12,572 bases of DNA from Oscillospiraceae bacterium. Its GTDB lineage: Bacteria; Bacillota; Clostridia; Oscillospirales; Ruminococcaceae. Made by a program: the position numbers and the translations under genes. Under the pieces are notes generated by a model that worked only from the letters and a program-made list of their open reading frames with translations, was not told the origin of the DNA and searched no databases. Location: contig CAAFHY010000010.1 of assembly GCA_900762805.1 (NCBI GenBank), positions 1-12,572 of the forward strand, written 5' to 3'. Below are positions 1 to 7,190 of this stretch, one piece after another. The stretch's first letter is position 1, and the number at the start of each line of letters is the position of its first letter.

Positions 1-20
1 AAACCGATTTATCATTTTTG

Positions 21-29
21 AAGGAGGTG
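21..29 (+). promoter_or_regulatory. Ribosome binding site of the MarR gene
   Basis: AAGGAGGTG lies 7 bases (counted from AGGAGG) before the ATG at 35. It is nearly perfectly complementary to the 16S 3' end and fixes that start. Only 34 bases precede the gene in the window, so the promoter and any MarR operator cannot be judged. Confidence 0.85.
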
Positions 30-34
30 TCGGC

Positions 35-478
35 ATGACCGATCTCAAGGAGCTTCAGCGGCTGGATTTTTACGTTCACCGTGCCCAGTTCAAGCTGTCC
101 TTCCAGATGCAGACCAGCTCGCTGCACCCGCAGCAGGTGCCCATCCTCTCCTGCGTCGCCAGGCATGAGGGCTGCACGCAGCAGTATGTGGCTCACGCGC
201 AGCAGACGTCTCCGGCCTCGATCGGCGTATCGGTCCGGCGGCTGGAGAAGAGCGGCTTCCTTTGTGTAGAGGAGGACCCCCATGACCGGCGGGCCAAGCG
301 GCTGTTCACCACGGAGGCCGGCCGCCGCGAGCTGGAGCTTTCCTGTGCCGCGCGGGACGAGGCCTTTCGCATCAGGCTGCGCGGCTTCACCGGGGAGGAG
401 CTGGCGCAATACCGGCACCTGCTGGAAAAAATGGAGCACAACCTCAATCAATGCTTAGAAAAAGGAGAGAAAGCGTGA
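35..478 (+). CDS. MarR-family transcriptional regulator
   Basis: A 147-residue winged-helix regulator of the usual MarR length. Residues ~33-75 form the helix-turn-helix core, with the recognition helix around 56-72 (SPASIGVSVRRLEKSG). The wing at 77-91 carries the family's D-x-x-D-R-R hallmark (DPHDRRAKR, from D81) followed by FTTEAG. The flanking N- and C-terminal helices are the dimer region. MarR proteins are dimers that usually repress a neighbouring gene until they bind a small, often aromatic, ligand. The stop codon overlaps the GTG of the first ABC gene (GTGA), so regulator and exporter are probably co-transcribed and translationally coupled; a role as autoregulator and local repressor of the exporter is inferred. 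Residues C40, C67, C78, C104 and C140 could allow thiol sensing, but nothing proves it. Family call is firm; the ligand is unknown. Confidence 0.92.
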   Translation: MTDLKELQRLDFYVHRAQFKLSFQMQTSSLHPQQVPILSCVARHEGCTQQYVAHAQQTSPASIGVSVRRLEKSGFLCVEEDPHDRRAKRLFTTEAGRRELELSCAARDEAFRIRLRGFTGEELAQYRHLLEKMEHNLNQCLEKGEKA

Positions 479-2199
479 AAACCTTCGCAAAATATATCAA
501 GCCCTATGTCGGCTATATCGTCATCGGCATTTTCTGCATTGTCGGCGACGCGCTGCTCGAAATGTATCTGCCGCTTCTGATGGCCGATATCGCCGGTAAG
601 GGGCTGGAGGCCGGCAACATGGATTATATCCTGCGCTCCGGCTTCACCATGCTCGGCCTTTCGATGCTGGCGCTGTTGTTTGCCGTCGGCAACACCGTGT
701 TTTCGTCCAAGGCCGGCGTCGGGATCGGCGGCAGCCTGCGCGCCGCCGTTTTCCGCAAGGTGCAGACCTTTTCGTTCAAGAATATCGACGATTTTTCGGT
801 CGCCTCGCTCAGCACCCGCATGACCAACGATATGAACCAGATCCAGAACACCCTCATCATGGGCCTGCGTATGCTGGTGCGTGTGCCTATCATGCTGACG
901 CTGGCGCTGGTCATGGCCATCCGGCTCAATCCGGGGCTGTCGCGCATCTTTTATGTTGTGGTGCCGCTGCTGCTCATCGCGCTTGTTTCCATCATGCCGG
1001 CCTCGATGCCACTGTTCACCCGGATGCAGACCAGCGTGGACAATGTCAACCGCACGGTACAGGAAAATCTTACCAACGTGCGCGTTGTCAAATCGTTCGT
1101 GCGCGAGGAAAAGGAAAAGAAAAAGTTCGCCCGCGTCAGCGGCGAGCTGCTGGACACCGCCCTCAAGGCCATGAATCTGGTCATCATCATCAGCCCCATC
1201 ATGACGCTGCTGCTCAACGGCGCCATCGTGGCCGTGCTGTATATCGGCGGCAACGAGGTCATTAACGGCATCGGCGACGCTGCCCAGCTGACAGCCTTCA
1301 TCAACTATATCATGCACGTTCTCATGTCGATCATGATGGTCGGTGTGCTGATGGTCATGCTGACCCGTTCGTCGGCCTCCTTCAAGCGTGTCGCTGAGGT
1401 ACTCAATACGGAGAGCACCATTGTTGACAAGCCTGACGCCCTCGATCTCGACGCCATGAAGGGAGAGATCGAATTCAAAAACGTCGATTTCAAATATACC
1501 GAGGGCGGTGAGAATGTGCTGGAGGATATCTCCTTCACCGCCTCGCCGGGCCAGACGGTAGCCGTCGTCGGCGGCACCGGCTCCGGCAAATCGACGCTGG
1601 TCCACCTGATCCCGCGTCTCTACGACGTGACCGGCGGCTCGGTGATGATCGACGGCCACGATGTGCGCAACTTGTCTCTTGCGACGCTGCGCCGCCATAT
1701 CGGCGTCGTTCTGCAGAAAAACACGCTGTTTTCCGGCACCATCCGCGAAAACCTGCTGTGGGGCAATGAAGACGCCACCGACGAGGAGCTCCGCGAGGCG
1801 GCCCGCTGCGCGCAGATTGCCGACTTTATCGAGGGCGAGCCGCAGGGCTACGATGAGCGCGTCGAGCAGGGCGGCACCAACTTTTCGGGCGGCCAGAAGC
1901 AGCGCCTGTGCATCGCCCGCGCTATGATCAAGAAGCCGTCGATCCTCATCATGGACGACAGCACCAGCGCCGTCGATACTGCCACCGAGCGCCGCATCTG
2001 GGACAGCTTCGGCGCGTCGCTCAAAAACACCACCACCATCCTGATCGCCCAGCGCATCAGCTCGATCATGTATGCCGATAAGATTTTGGTGCTCGACAAC
2101 GGCCATATCGTCGGCTGCGGCACCCATGCCGAGCTGATGGGGAGCTGCCCCATCTATCAGGATATCTACTACTCGCAGATGGAAAAGGAGGACAAGTAG
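475..2199 (+). CDS. ABC exporter half-transporter, degenerate-site subunit
   Basis: A 574-residue type IV ABC exporter half (six-helix membrane domain ~1-310, nucleotide-binding domain ~325-574). The GTG at 475 is chosen because AGGAG (463-467) lies 7 bases before it; an upstream in-frame ATG at 451 sits inside the marR end and has no such site. Walker A is GGTGSGKST at 366-374 (K372), the Q-loop is in VVLQKN, and the signature FSGGQ at 470-474 is canonical. Two catalytic positions are altered: Walker B reads IMDDSTS with D495 where the catalytic Glu normally sits, and the switch His is Q526 (LIAQR). This is the known pattern of the TM287/BmrC/LmrC-like partner of heterodimeric exporters, whose own Walker motifs form the non-hydrolysing site. 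It is followed after one base by its partner. Substrate is not visible; multidrug or lipid-like export is inferred from family and the MarR context. Confidence 0.93.
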   Translation: MKTFAKYIKPYVGYIVIGIFCIVGDALLEMYLPLLMADIAGKGLEAGNMDYILRSGFTMLGLSMLALLFAVGNTVFSSKAGVGIGGSLRAAVFRKVQTFSFKNIDDFSVASLSTRMTNDMNQIQNTLIMGLRMLVRVPIMLTLALVMAIRLNPGLSRIFYVVVPLLLIALVSIMPASMPLFTRMQTSVDNVNRTVQENLTNVRVVKSFVREEKEKKKFARVSGELLDTALKAMNLVIIISPIMTLLLNGAIVAVLYIGGNEVINGIGDAAQLTAFINYIMHVLMSIMMVGVLMVMLTRSSASFKRVAEVLNTESTIVDKPDALDLDAMKGEIEFKNVDFKYTEGGENVLEDISFTASPGQTVAVVGGTGSGKSTLVHLIPRLYDVTGGSVMIDGHDVRNLSLATLRRHIGVVLQKNTLFSGTIRENLLWGNEDATDEELREAARCAQIADFIEGEPQGYDERVEQGGTNFSGGQKQRLCIARAMIKKPSILIMDDSTSAVDTATERRIWDSFGASLKNTTTILIAQRISSIMYADKILVLDNGHIVGCGTHAELMGSCPIYQDIYYSQMEKEDK

Positions 2200-2200
2200 T

Positions 2201-4048
2201 ATGCCGGGACCCGGAAAAGGCAGGAACCAGAAGGCCTTTGAAAAGCCGAAGAATGTCAGGGCAACGGTGGCCTTTCTTTGGAAATACATCAGCCGCCACA
2301 AGGGCGTGCTGCTTCTCGCCATTGTGCTGACCATCCTCAACGTGCTGGCCTCACTCTATACCACCTCGCTGATGCAGCCCATCATCGACAACTATCTGCA
2401 CCCGGCCGACAGCTCGGTCACGCTCAACGAACGGACGCTCGGCCTGCTGCACGGCGTCATCGAAATAGCTGCCTTCTATCTGATCGAGGTCATCTTCGCC
2501 TATCTGCAATCGCGCATTCTGGTGCATTTCAGCCAGAACACTATCAACAGCATCCGCAACGATCTGTTTGACTATATGCAGTCGCTGCCCGTGCGCTTTT
2601 ATGACACAAACAGCCGCGGCGAGCTGATGAGCCGCTTCACCAATGACTGCGATGCGCTGACCGACACGCTGCAAAGCAGTATCACGTCGTTCCTGTCGAG
2701 CGCCGTCACGCTGGTGGGCGTCATCTTCATGATGCTCAAGCGCAGCGTGGTGCTGACGCTCATCAACCTGCTCATCATTCCGCTGCTGCTGCTCACCGTC
2801 GGCCACATCATGAAAAAGAGCCGGCACTATTTTGCCAAGCGGCAGCAGTACCTTGGCGAGGTCAACGGCTACATCGAGGAGATGATCGCCGGACAGAAGG
2901 TCATTAAGGTCTTCTCGCATGAGGAGGAGGCGGTCGAGGGCTTTGACATGCTCAACGACCGGCTCAACGACGCCGCTGTCAAGTCCTACACCTTCGGCGG
3001 GCTGATGATGCCCCTCAGCCGCAACCTCAACAACTGTGTCTATTCGATCATCGCCATGGTCGGTGGCGTCATCGCCATCACGTCGGGCGCCATCAGCATG
3101 GGTACGCTGGTCGTGTTCCTTCAGCTTTCCAGCCGCTTCGGCCGCCCGCTCAACGAGATATCCAACCAGTTCATCTCGGTCGTCACGGCACTGGCCGGCG
3201 CCGAGCGCATCTGCAATGTGATGGAGGAAAAGCCGGAGGACAACAGCGGCGCTTACGGCCTGGAAAACGACGGCGGCGACTATTACTGGACAGACGGGAA
3301 GGAAAAGGTGCCGGTACGCGGCGATGTGCGCTTCAAGGATGTCACCTTCGGCTATGAGCCGGGGCAGGAGATCCTGCATAATATCTCGCTTTACGCCAAG
3401 CCGGGCCAGAAAATCGCCTTCGTCGGCTCGACAGGCGCCGGCAAGACCACCATCATCAATCTCATCACACGCTTCTATGATATCAACAGCGGCCTTATCA
3501 CCATTGACGGCATCGACTCCGCCGATATCCGCCGCCGCGATGTGCGCGACGCCATGGCCGTCGTGCTGCAGGATACGCATCTGTTCACCGGCACCGTGCG
3601 CGACAATATCCGCTACGGCCGGCCCGGTGCTACCGACGAGGACGTTGAGCGCGCCGCCCGGCTGGCCTGCGCCCACTCCTTTATCCGGCGGCTGCCGCAG
3701 GGCTATGATACCGTCATTGAGGGCGACGGCGCCAACCTCAGCCAGGGGCAGCGCCAGCTGCTCAATATCGCCCGCGCCGCCATCGCCGATTCGCCCGTCC
3801 TCATTCTTGATGAGGCTACCAGCTCGGTCGATACCATGACCGAGCGGGAGATCGAAAAGGGTCTTGACCGCCTGATGAAGAACCGCACGACCTTTGTCAT
3901 CGCCCACCGCCTCTCGACGGTGCGCAATTCCAACGCCATCATGGTGATGGAGCACGGCGAGATCATTGAGCGCGGCACGCATGACGATCTGCTGGCGCTC
4001 AAGGGCCGGTACTATGAGCTGTACACCGGCAGGGCTGAGCTGGCGTGA
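2201..4048 (+). CDS. ABC exporter half-transporter, catalytic-site subunit
   Basis: A 615-residue ABC exporter half: an N-terminal ~25-residue basic tail, six membrane helices to ~residue 325, a linker ~345-375 longer than in the partner, then the nucleotide-binding domain. Walker A is GSTGAGKT at 409-416 (K415). Walker B ends LILDE with the catalytic glutamate E538, and the switch histidine is H569 (VIAHR). The signature is LSQGQ at 513-517, not LSGGQ. Its hydrolytic residues plus the partner's canonical FSGGQ make the active ATP site; its own odd signature faces the partner's degenerate Walker motifs. This asymmetry matches TM287/288, BmrCD and LmrCD. The ATG starts one base after the partner's stop, with AGGAGG inside the end of the upstream gene, so the two are coupled. 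The gene ends just before a strong terminator. Confidence 0.94.
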   Translation: MPGPGKGRNQKAFEKPKNVRATVAFLWKYISRHKGVLLLAIVLTILNVLASLYTTSLMQPIIDNYLHPADSSVTLNERTLGLLHGVIEIAAFYLIEVIFAYLQSRILVHFSQNTINSIRNDLFDYMQSLPVRFYDTNSRGELMSRFTNDCDALTDTLQSSITSFLSSAVTLVGVIFMMLKRSVVLTLINLLIIPLLLLTVGHIMKKSRHYFAKRQQYLGEVNGYIEEMIAGQKVIKVFSHEEEAVEGFDMLNDRLNDAAVKSYTFGGLMMPLSRNLNNCVYSIIAMVGGVIAITSGAISMGTLVVFLQLSSRFGRPLNEISNQFISVVTALAGAERICNVMEEKPEDNSGAYGLENDGGDYYWTDGKEKVPVRGDVRFKDVTFGYEPGQEILHNISLYAKPGQKIAFVGSTGAGKTTIINLITRFYDINSGLITIDGIDSADIRRRDVRDAMAVVLQDTHLFTGTVRDNIRYGRPGATDEDVERAARLACAHSFIRRLPQGYDTVIEGDGANLSQGQRQLLNIARAAIADSPVLILDEATSSVDTMTEREIEKGLDRLMKNRTTFVIAHRLSTVRNSNAIMVMEHGEIIERGTHDDLLALKGRYYELYTGRAELA

Positions 4049-4070
4049 GCCGGCGGCCGGCATGGCAAAT

Positions 4071-4100
4071 AAAAGAGAGGCGCGGCGCGCCTCTCTTTTT
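4071..4100. terminator. Bidirectional hairpin terminator after the exporter operon
   Basis: A perfect 13-bp stem (4071-4083 with 4087-4099) has a 3-base loop and ends in TTTTT. It starts 22 bases after the exporter stop codon. The AAAA arm gives a U-run on the opposite strand too, so it can also stop transcription coming from murQ. Confidence 0.93.
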
Positions 4101-4172
4101 CGTCTGTGAGCCTGACGGAAGCTGGTTAATTATGCTCCTTCTGCCGGCCGGAGGGCCGGGAAGCGGGACTCT

Positions 4173-4206
4173 CGGCGGGCCGCACCGGATCGGGCACGGC
4201 CCGCCG
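4173..4206. repeat. 10-bp inverted repeat downstream of murQ
   Basis: CGGCGGGCCG (4173-4182) is exactly inverted at 4197-4206, with 14 bases between. It lies past the murQ stop, before the 4071-4100 terminator. It lacks a T-run, so it is more likely an RNA 3'-end stabilising hairpin or a chance product of GC-rich sequence than a terminator. Confidence 0.5.
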
Positions 4207-4260
4207 GCGGAACAAACGCAGACCGACGCGGCACGGCCGGAACGGGAAGCCCGCCCGCCG

Positions 4261-5175
4261 TCAGTATCCTATGACCTCGCCCAGATGCCCGCCGGCAGCA
4301 GTCAGACGCTGCTTTGCGTCGCCAGCCGAAAGACCGGTGCGCAGCATGGCAGCCGCCAGCTTGACGCGGCCGCCGGCCTCGGCCAGCGCCTGCTCCAGCT
4401 CGGCCGTTTCACGGTCGGGGCAGATGGCCCGCAGGATATTGATGCAGCGGCTCTGCAGCTTCCTGTTGCTGGCCTTGACATCGACCATGAGGTTGCTGTA
4501 GGTCTTGCCGAGACGGATCATGACGCCTGTCGTCAGGATATTGAGCACCATTTTCTGCGCCGTGCCGGCCTTGAGCCGGGTCGAGCCGGTCAGGGCCTCC
4601 GGGCCGGTGACGGCCTCGATGGCGATGTCGGCCTCCTGCCCGATGGTGCTGGCGGCGTTGTTGGAGACGGAAACGGTGGCCGCGCCCAGCGAGCGGGCAT
4701 AGCGCAGGCCGCCAAGGACATACGGTGTGCGGCCGCTGGCGGCGATACCGCACAGCACATCGTGGCTGTTGAAGCCGATCTCCCGCAGCTGCTTTTCGGC
4801 GCCGTTCGGGTCATCCTCGGCATTCTCAACGGGGAAGCGGATGGCGTGATCGCCGCCCGCGATGAGCCCGACCACCAGACCGGGGTCAACGGAAAAGGTC
4901 GGCGGACATTCCGATGCATCGACGACGCCGAGCCGGCCGCTGGTGCCGGCGCCGATATAGACCAGCCGCCCGCCGCAGCGGAGACGGTCGGCAATAAGCT
5001 CGATGGCTTCGGCGATAGCGCCGGACGCCTGCCCGACAGCCTCGGCACACCGGCGGTTTTCCTCGTTGATGAGGCGCACCATCTCGACGGTCGGTACACG
5101 GTCGAGCTCCATGGTGGCGGGATTGCGCCCCTCGGTCCCCAGCGAAGCGATCCCCTTCAGAAATGTTTCATCCAT
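4261..5175 (-). CDS. murQ: N-acetylmuramic acid 6-phosphate etherase MurQ
   Basis: MurQ cleaves the D-lactyl ether of MurNAc-6-phosphate to give GlcNAc-6-phosphate and D-lactate in the cytoplasm, a step of peptidoglycan recycling or muramic acid use. The 304-residue product is a single SIS-type sugar-phosphate domain of normal MurQ length. The signature GAGTSGRLGVVDASECPPTF spans 75-94, and E89 in it and E120 (ENAEDD) keep the spacing of the two catalytic glutamates of the E. coli enzyme (83 and 114). The ATG at 5175 has AGGAGG 8 bases upstream. A possible earlier ATG at 5214 has no ribosome site and lies before the predicted transcript start. The gene stands alone with its own promoter; no MurNAc PTS gene, MurR-like regulator or N-acetylglucosaminidase adjoins it, so its substrate supply is encoded elsewhere. 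Confidence 0.96.
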   Translation of the reverse strand: MDETFLKGIASLGTEGRNPATMELDRVPTVEMVRLINEENRRCAEAVGQASGAIAEAIELIADRLRCGGRLVYIGAGTSGRLGVVDASECPPTFSVDPGLVVGLIAGGDHAIRFPVENAEDDPNGAEKQLREIGFNSHDVLCGIAASGRTPYVLGGLRYARSLGAATVSVSNNAASTIGQEADIAIEAVTGPEALTGSTRLKAGTAQKMVLNILTTGVMIRLGKTYSNLMVDVKASNRKLQSRCINILRAICPDRETAELEQALAEAGGRVKLAAAMLRTGLSAGDAKQRLTAAGGHLGEVIGY

Positions 5176-5216
5176 GCTGCAAGCCTCCTGCATTGTTATA
5201 ACATTTTCTGCCATCA

Positions 5217-5245
5217 AGTATAGCACGCCGCCGCGAAAAAGTCCA
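5217..5245 (-). promoter_or_regulatory. murQ promoter
   Basis: On the minus strand, TGGACT (-35, 5240-5245) is followed after 17 bases by TATACT (-10, 5217-5222), with a TG one base upstream (extended -10). A start near 5210 would give a ~35-base leader containing the AGGAGG site. Confidence 0.65.
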
Positions 5246-5434
5246 CTGCCGGACGGCGAAAGGGGGCGGCGGGGTGTTTTCCGGTTCAGCCGGAGCGCAC
5301 CTTGCCCTGTCTGTACGCGGCCGCTGAGTACTGCCTGCCATGCCGCCCTACAGTATGGGCGCTTTCCGGCGCCCCGTCTGCACACAGCCAGCGGACCGAC
5401 AGGCCGCTGCTTTCCCTTGGGGCTGCCGCAGATC

Positions 5435-6124
5435 TCAGGCCCCGAGCTCCGCTGCTGCCGGCAGGAACTGTTCAAAGCGGTCGGCGGCAGCCTGCAGGCT
5501 CTCCCAGAAGCGAGCCACGTGCCAGCCGTCTGTCGCGGCGTGGTGGCAGGTCAGCGACAGCGGCATCAGTGTGCGGCCGCCCTGCCGGTAGAAGCGGCCC
5601 GACTCGACCGACGGCAGAAAATAGGGCTGCTTCTCATAGCTGTGGACAGAGAAGTGTGAAAAGCTGAGCCACGGCAGGCAGGAGACCGTATAGGCATTGG
5701 GCGGAGGCAGCTCGCCCGTGCGGCCCAGCGCGCCGTGCTGACTGCCCCATCGGGCCTTGTCGGCCAGATAAGCGCGGTGAAAGGCCGGAAAATCATCGTC
5801 ATATTCCGTCCATTGCAGCGAAAAGGTGTGGTCGTCTTCATGAAAGGCGGCGTAGAGCGGCGTCAGCACATTGTAAAAGCCGACCTGTCCGCCGACCTCG
5901 GCGGTGCAAAACTCCGGCTGCTCGCAGAGCGTCCGTGTCACCAGCCAGAGATAGGCCGGAAAAAAGTGAAGGCCCGCGCGCCGCACGACGGAGCGCCAGC
6001 GGGTGACATCGACCGGAGCAGTCAGCGAGTAGCCGGTGGGCGCTGTTTTGGAAAAATAGCAGAGGAGCTGGGCGCGCGGCCAGCCTGCTGTATCGACGGG
6101 CGTGAATTGCAGTTGGGGTTTCAA
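5435..6124 (-). CDS. CatA-type chloramphenicol acetyltransferase homologue
   Basis: A 229-residue member of the classic trimeric chloramphenicol acetyltransferase family (PF00302), which uses acetyl-CoA to acylate a hydroxyl. The catalytic motif HHAATDGWHV places H195 and D199 at the same positions as in CAT type III; R17 (WPR) matches the Arg that pairs with the Asp, and PWLSF supplies the conserved Ser (S154). Other family blocks are present: VDVTRW, FFPAYLWLVTR, PEF, TPLYAAFHED, and WTEYDDDFPAFHRAYLAD. It differs from resistance enzymes at the N-terminal substrate wall (LLCYF where HFE-type is common), in GFYN instead of the usual G-x-W-D/E, and in AATD for AVCD. Fold and chemistry are secure; whether it acetylates chloramphenicol or another acceptor is open. 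It starts at a TTG with GGGAGG 8 bases upstream. The gene lies alone between the HAD gene and murQ, with its own candidate promoter. Confidence 0.88.
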   Translation of the reverse strand: MKPQLQFTPVDTAGWPRAQLLCYFSKTAPTGYSLTAPVDVTRWRSVVRRAGLHFFPAYLWLVTRTLCEQPEFCTAEVGGQVGFYNVLTPLYAAFHEDDHTFSLQWTEYDDDFPAFHRAYLADKARWGSQHGALGRTGELPPPNAYTVSCLPWLSFSHFSVHSYEKQPYFLPSVESGRFYRQGGRTLMPLSLTCHHAATDGWHVARFWESLQAAADRFEQFLPAAAELGA

Positions 6125-6135
6125 GGCGGTGTCCT
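6125..6135 (-). promoter_or_regulatory. TTG start context of the CAT homologue
   Basis: Read on the minus strand, a GGGAGG box sits 8 bases before TTG (6124-6122). No ATG or GTG with a comparable site lies nearby in this frame, so the weak start codon is probably genuine and would keep expression modest. Confidence 0.65.
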
Positions 6136-6158
6136 CCCTTTGTTATATGCTTGAGAGC

Positions 6159-6187
6159 ATCGTACCACATCCGGCCCCGGCCGGCAA
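6159..6187 (-). promoter_or_regulatory. Candidate promoter of the CAT homologue
   Basis: On the minus strand TTGCCG (6182-6187), then 17 bases, then TACGAT (6159-6164) preceded by TGG, an extended -10. Each hexamer matches 4 of 6 consensus bases; spacing is ideal. A second AT-rich hexamer, TATAAC, lies closer to the gene but has no -35 partner. Confidence 0.45.
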
Positions 6188-6224
6188 TCCACGCTGCGTG
6201 GAGCAGTCTGCGCGAAATTTGGAT

Positions 6225-6248
6225 AAAAACCGCCGCGGAAGGCCGTTT
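6225..6248 (-). terminator. Probable terminator of the HAD phosphatase gene
   Basis: On the minus strand AAACGGCC, six loop bases, then GGCGGTTTTT. The 8-bp stem has one mismatch and ends in five Ts, about 24 bases after the HAD stop codon. It separates this gene from the CAT homologue. The stem is modest, so read-through is possible. Confidence 0.55.
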
Positions 6249-6271
6249 CTGCCAATGAAAAGCCGCGCGCC

Positions 6272-7066
6272 TTACAGATACGGCGTGATATCGGCTACCG
6301 AATCGAGCACCAGATCGGGGACGATACCGCTGTTTTCCAGATCCTCCCGCTTGGTTTCACCGCTCAGCACCAGCACGGCGGTGACGCCGGCGTTGAGTCC
6401 GCTTTTGACGTCGGTGTAAAGCCGGTCTCCGAGCATGGCCGTATGCCCGCGCGGCACGCCGAAGGCGCGCATCCCGTATTCGATCAGGCCCGGCTGCGGC
6501 TTGCCGAGTACGGCGTCGGGCAAGCGGCCGGTGCTGGCCTCGATGTAGGCGATGTTGGCGCCGGCGTCGGGGATAAAGCCGGTTTCGGTGGGGCAGTTGC
6601 GGTCGGGATGGGTGGCGATATAGGGTACCCCCGCGCGCACAAGGTCGCAGATGACGCACAGATCGGCATAGCACAGCGAGGTGTCGAAGCTGACGACGGC
6701 GGCGTCGGCCGTCCTGTCCTGACAAACGCTGACACCGCGGCCGGCCAGCTCCTGCCGGAGCTGGTCGGTGCCCAGCACAAACACCCGGCGGCCGGGCAGA
6801 CGGCGGGTGAGATAGTCGGCGGCGGCGTGGCTTGAGATGATGATCTGCCGGGGCTCAACGGCAAGCCCCATGCCGGCCAGCTTTTCGACATAGGCGGTCG
6901 TGCCTTTGGTGGAGTTGTTGGTGACGAAGGCATATTGCCGGCCGGTGGCCTGCACGCGGTCGAGAAACTCGCGCGCCCCGGCGATCCAGCGGCGGCCGAG
7001 ATAGACGGTGCCGTCCATATCCAGCAGGAACAGGCGGGTCTTTTGGGCGAGAAGCTGTACGTTCAC
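6272..7066 (-). CDS. HAD-IIA (NagD-like) sugar or polyol phosphatase
   Basis: A 264-residue cytoplasmic haloacid-dehalogenase hydrolase of subclass IIA. Motif I is DMDGTVYLG (nucleophile D16, acid D18), motif II TNNST (49-53), motif III K189 (GKPQPG), and motif IV GDRLYTD (D214, D219). Between II and III the cap carries ATHPDRNCPTETGFIPDAGA, typical of the C2 cap of this group. Relatives dephosphorylate nucleotides, p-nitrophenyl phosphate, phosphoglycolate or glycerol-3-phosphate. The GTG at 7066 is preferred because GAGGA ends 9 bases before it; an in-frame ATG at 7090 would add 8 residues and lies almost at the predicted transcript start. The gene is divergent from the GlpA-like operon, with overlapping promoters, which makes glycerol-3-phosphate a plausible substrate (inference only). 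Fold secure, substrate unknown. Confidence 0.92.
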   Translation of the reverse strand: MNVQLLAQKTRLFLLDMDGTVYLGRRWIAGAREFLDRVQATGRQYAFVTNNSTKGTTAYVEKLAGMGLAVEPRQIIISSHAAADYLTRRLPGRRVFVLGTDQLRQELAGRGVSVCQDRTADAAVVSFDTSLCYADLCVICDLVRAGVPYIATHPDRNCPTETGFIPDAGANIAYIEASTGRLPDAVLGKPQPGLIEYGMRAFGVPRGHTAMLGDRLYTDVKSGLNAGVTAVLVLSGETKREDLENSGIVPDLVLDSVADITPYL

Positions 7067-7097
7067 GGAAGGATGTCCTCTTTTCAGCATTTTTCTT

Positions 7098-7125
7098 ATT
7101 ATAACACGCGCGGCGGGCTTGAGAA
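7098..7125 (-). promoter_or_regulatory. HAD phosphatase promoter
   Basis: Minus-strand TGTTATAAT: a perfect -10 (7098-7103) with extended TG at 7105-7106. The best -35 is TTCTCA (7120-7125) with 16-base spacing, which overlaps the -35 of the opposite promoter. A start near 7091 would sit next to the alternative ATG at 7090. Confidence 0.75.
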
Positions 7126-7147
7126 AGAGGCTGCAATTTGTTATAAT
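7119..7147 (+). promoter_or_regulatory. Promoter of the GlpA-like/DUF1667 operon
   Basis: TTGAGA (7119-7124, 5 of 6 consensus), 17 bases, then TATAAT (7142-7147) with extended TG at 7139-7140. A start near 7154 would give a leader of ~37 bases. It is the strongest-looking promoter of the window together with that of perR. Confidence 0.85.
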
Positions 7148-7190
7148 AGTGTCAAACATTACGATGGATTGGACAAAGGACAGAAAAAGT

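Noticed and set aside
448-2340. 630-codon open frame antisense to the first ABC gene
   Set aside because: It mirrors a gene with complete ABC motifs and has a His/Asp/Ala-rich composition typical of antisense frames in GC-rich DNA, with no recognisable domain.
2351-4063. 570-codon open frame antisense to the second ABC gene
   Set aside because: Same codon-bias artefact; no ribosome site and no family resemblance.
4045-5223. 392-codon plus-strand frame over murQ
   Set aside because: It runs through the exporter terminator and lies opposite a full MurQ with catalytic residues.
5176-5434. In-frame upstream extension of murQ to about 5475
   Set aside because: It would cross the murQ promoter and overlap the CAT homologue end; MurQ homology and the AGGAGG site begin at 5175.
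6141-6162. ATGCT-CTCA-AGCAT small hairpin before the CAT gene as a regulatory attenuator
   Set aside because: Five base pairs overlapping the candidate -10; no leader peptide or ribosome-sequestering structure of the kind known for inducible cat genes is visible.
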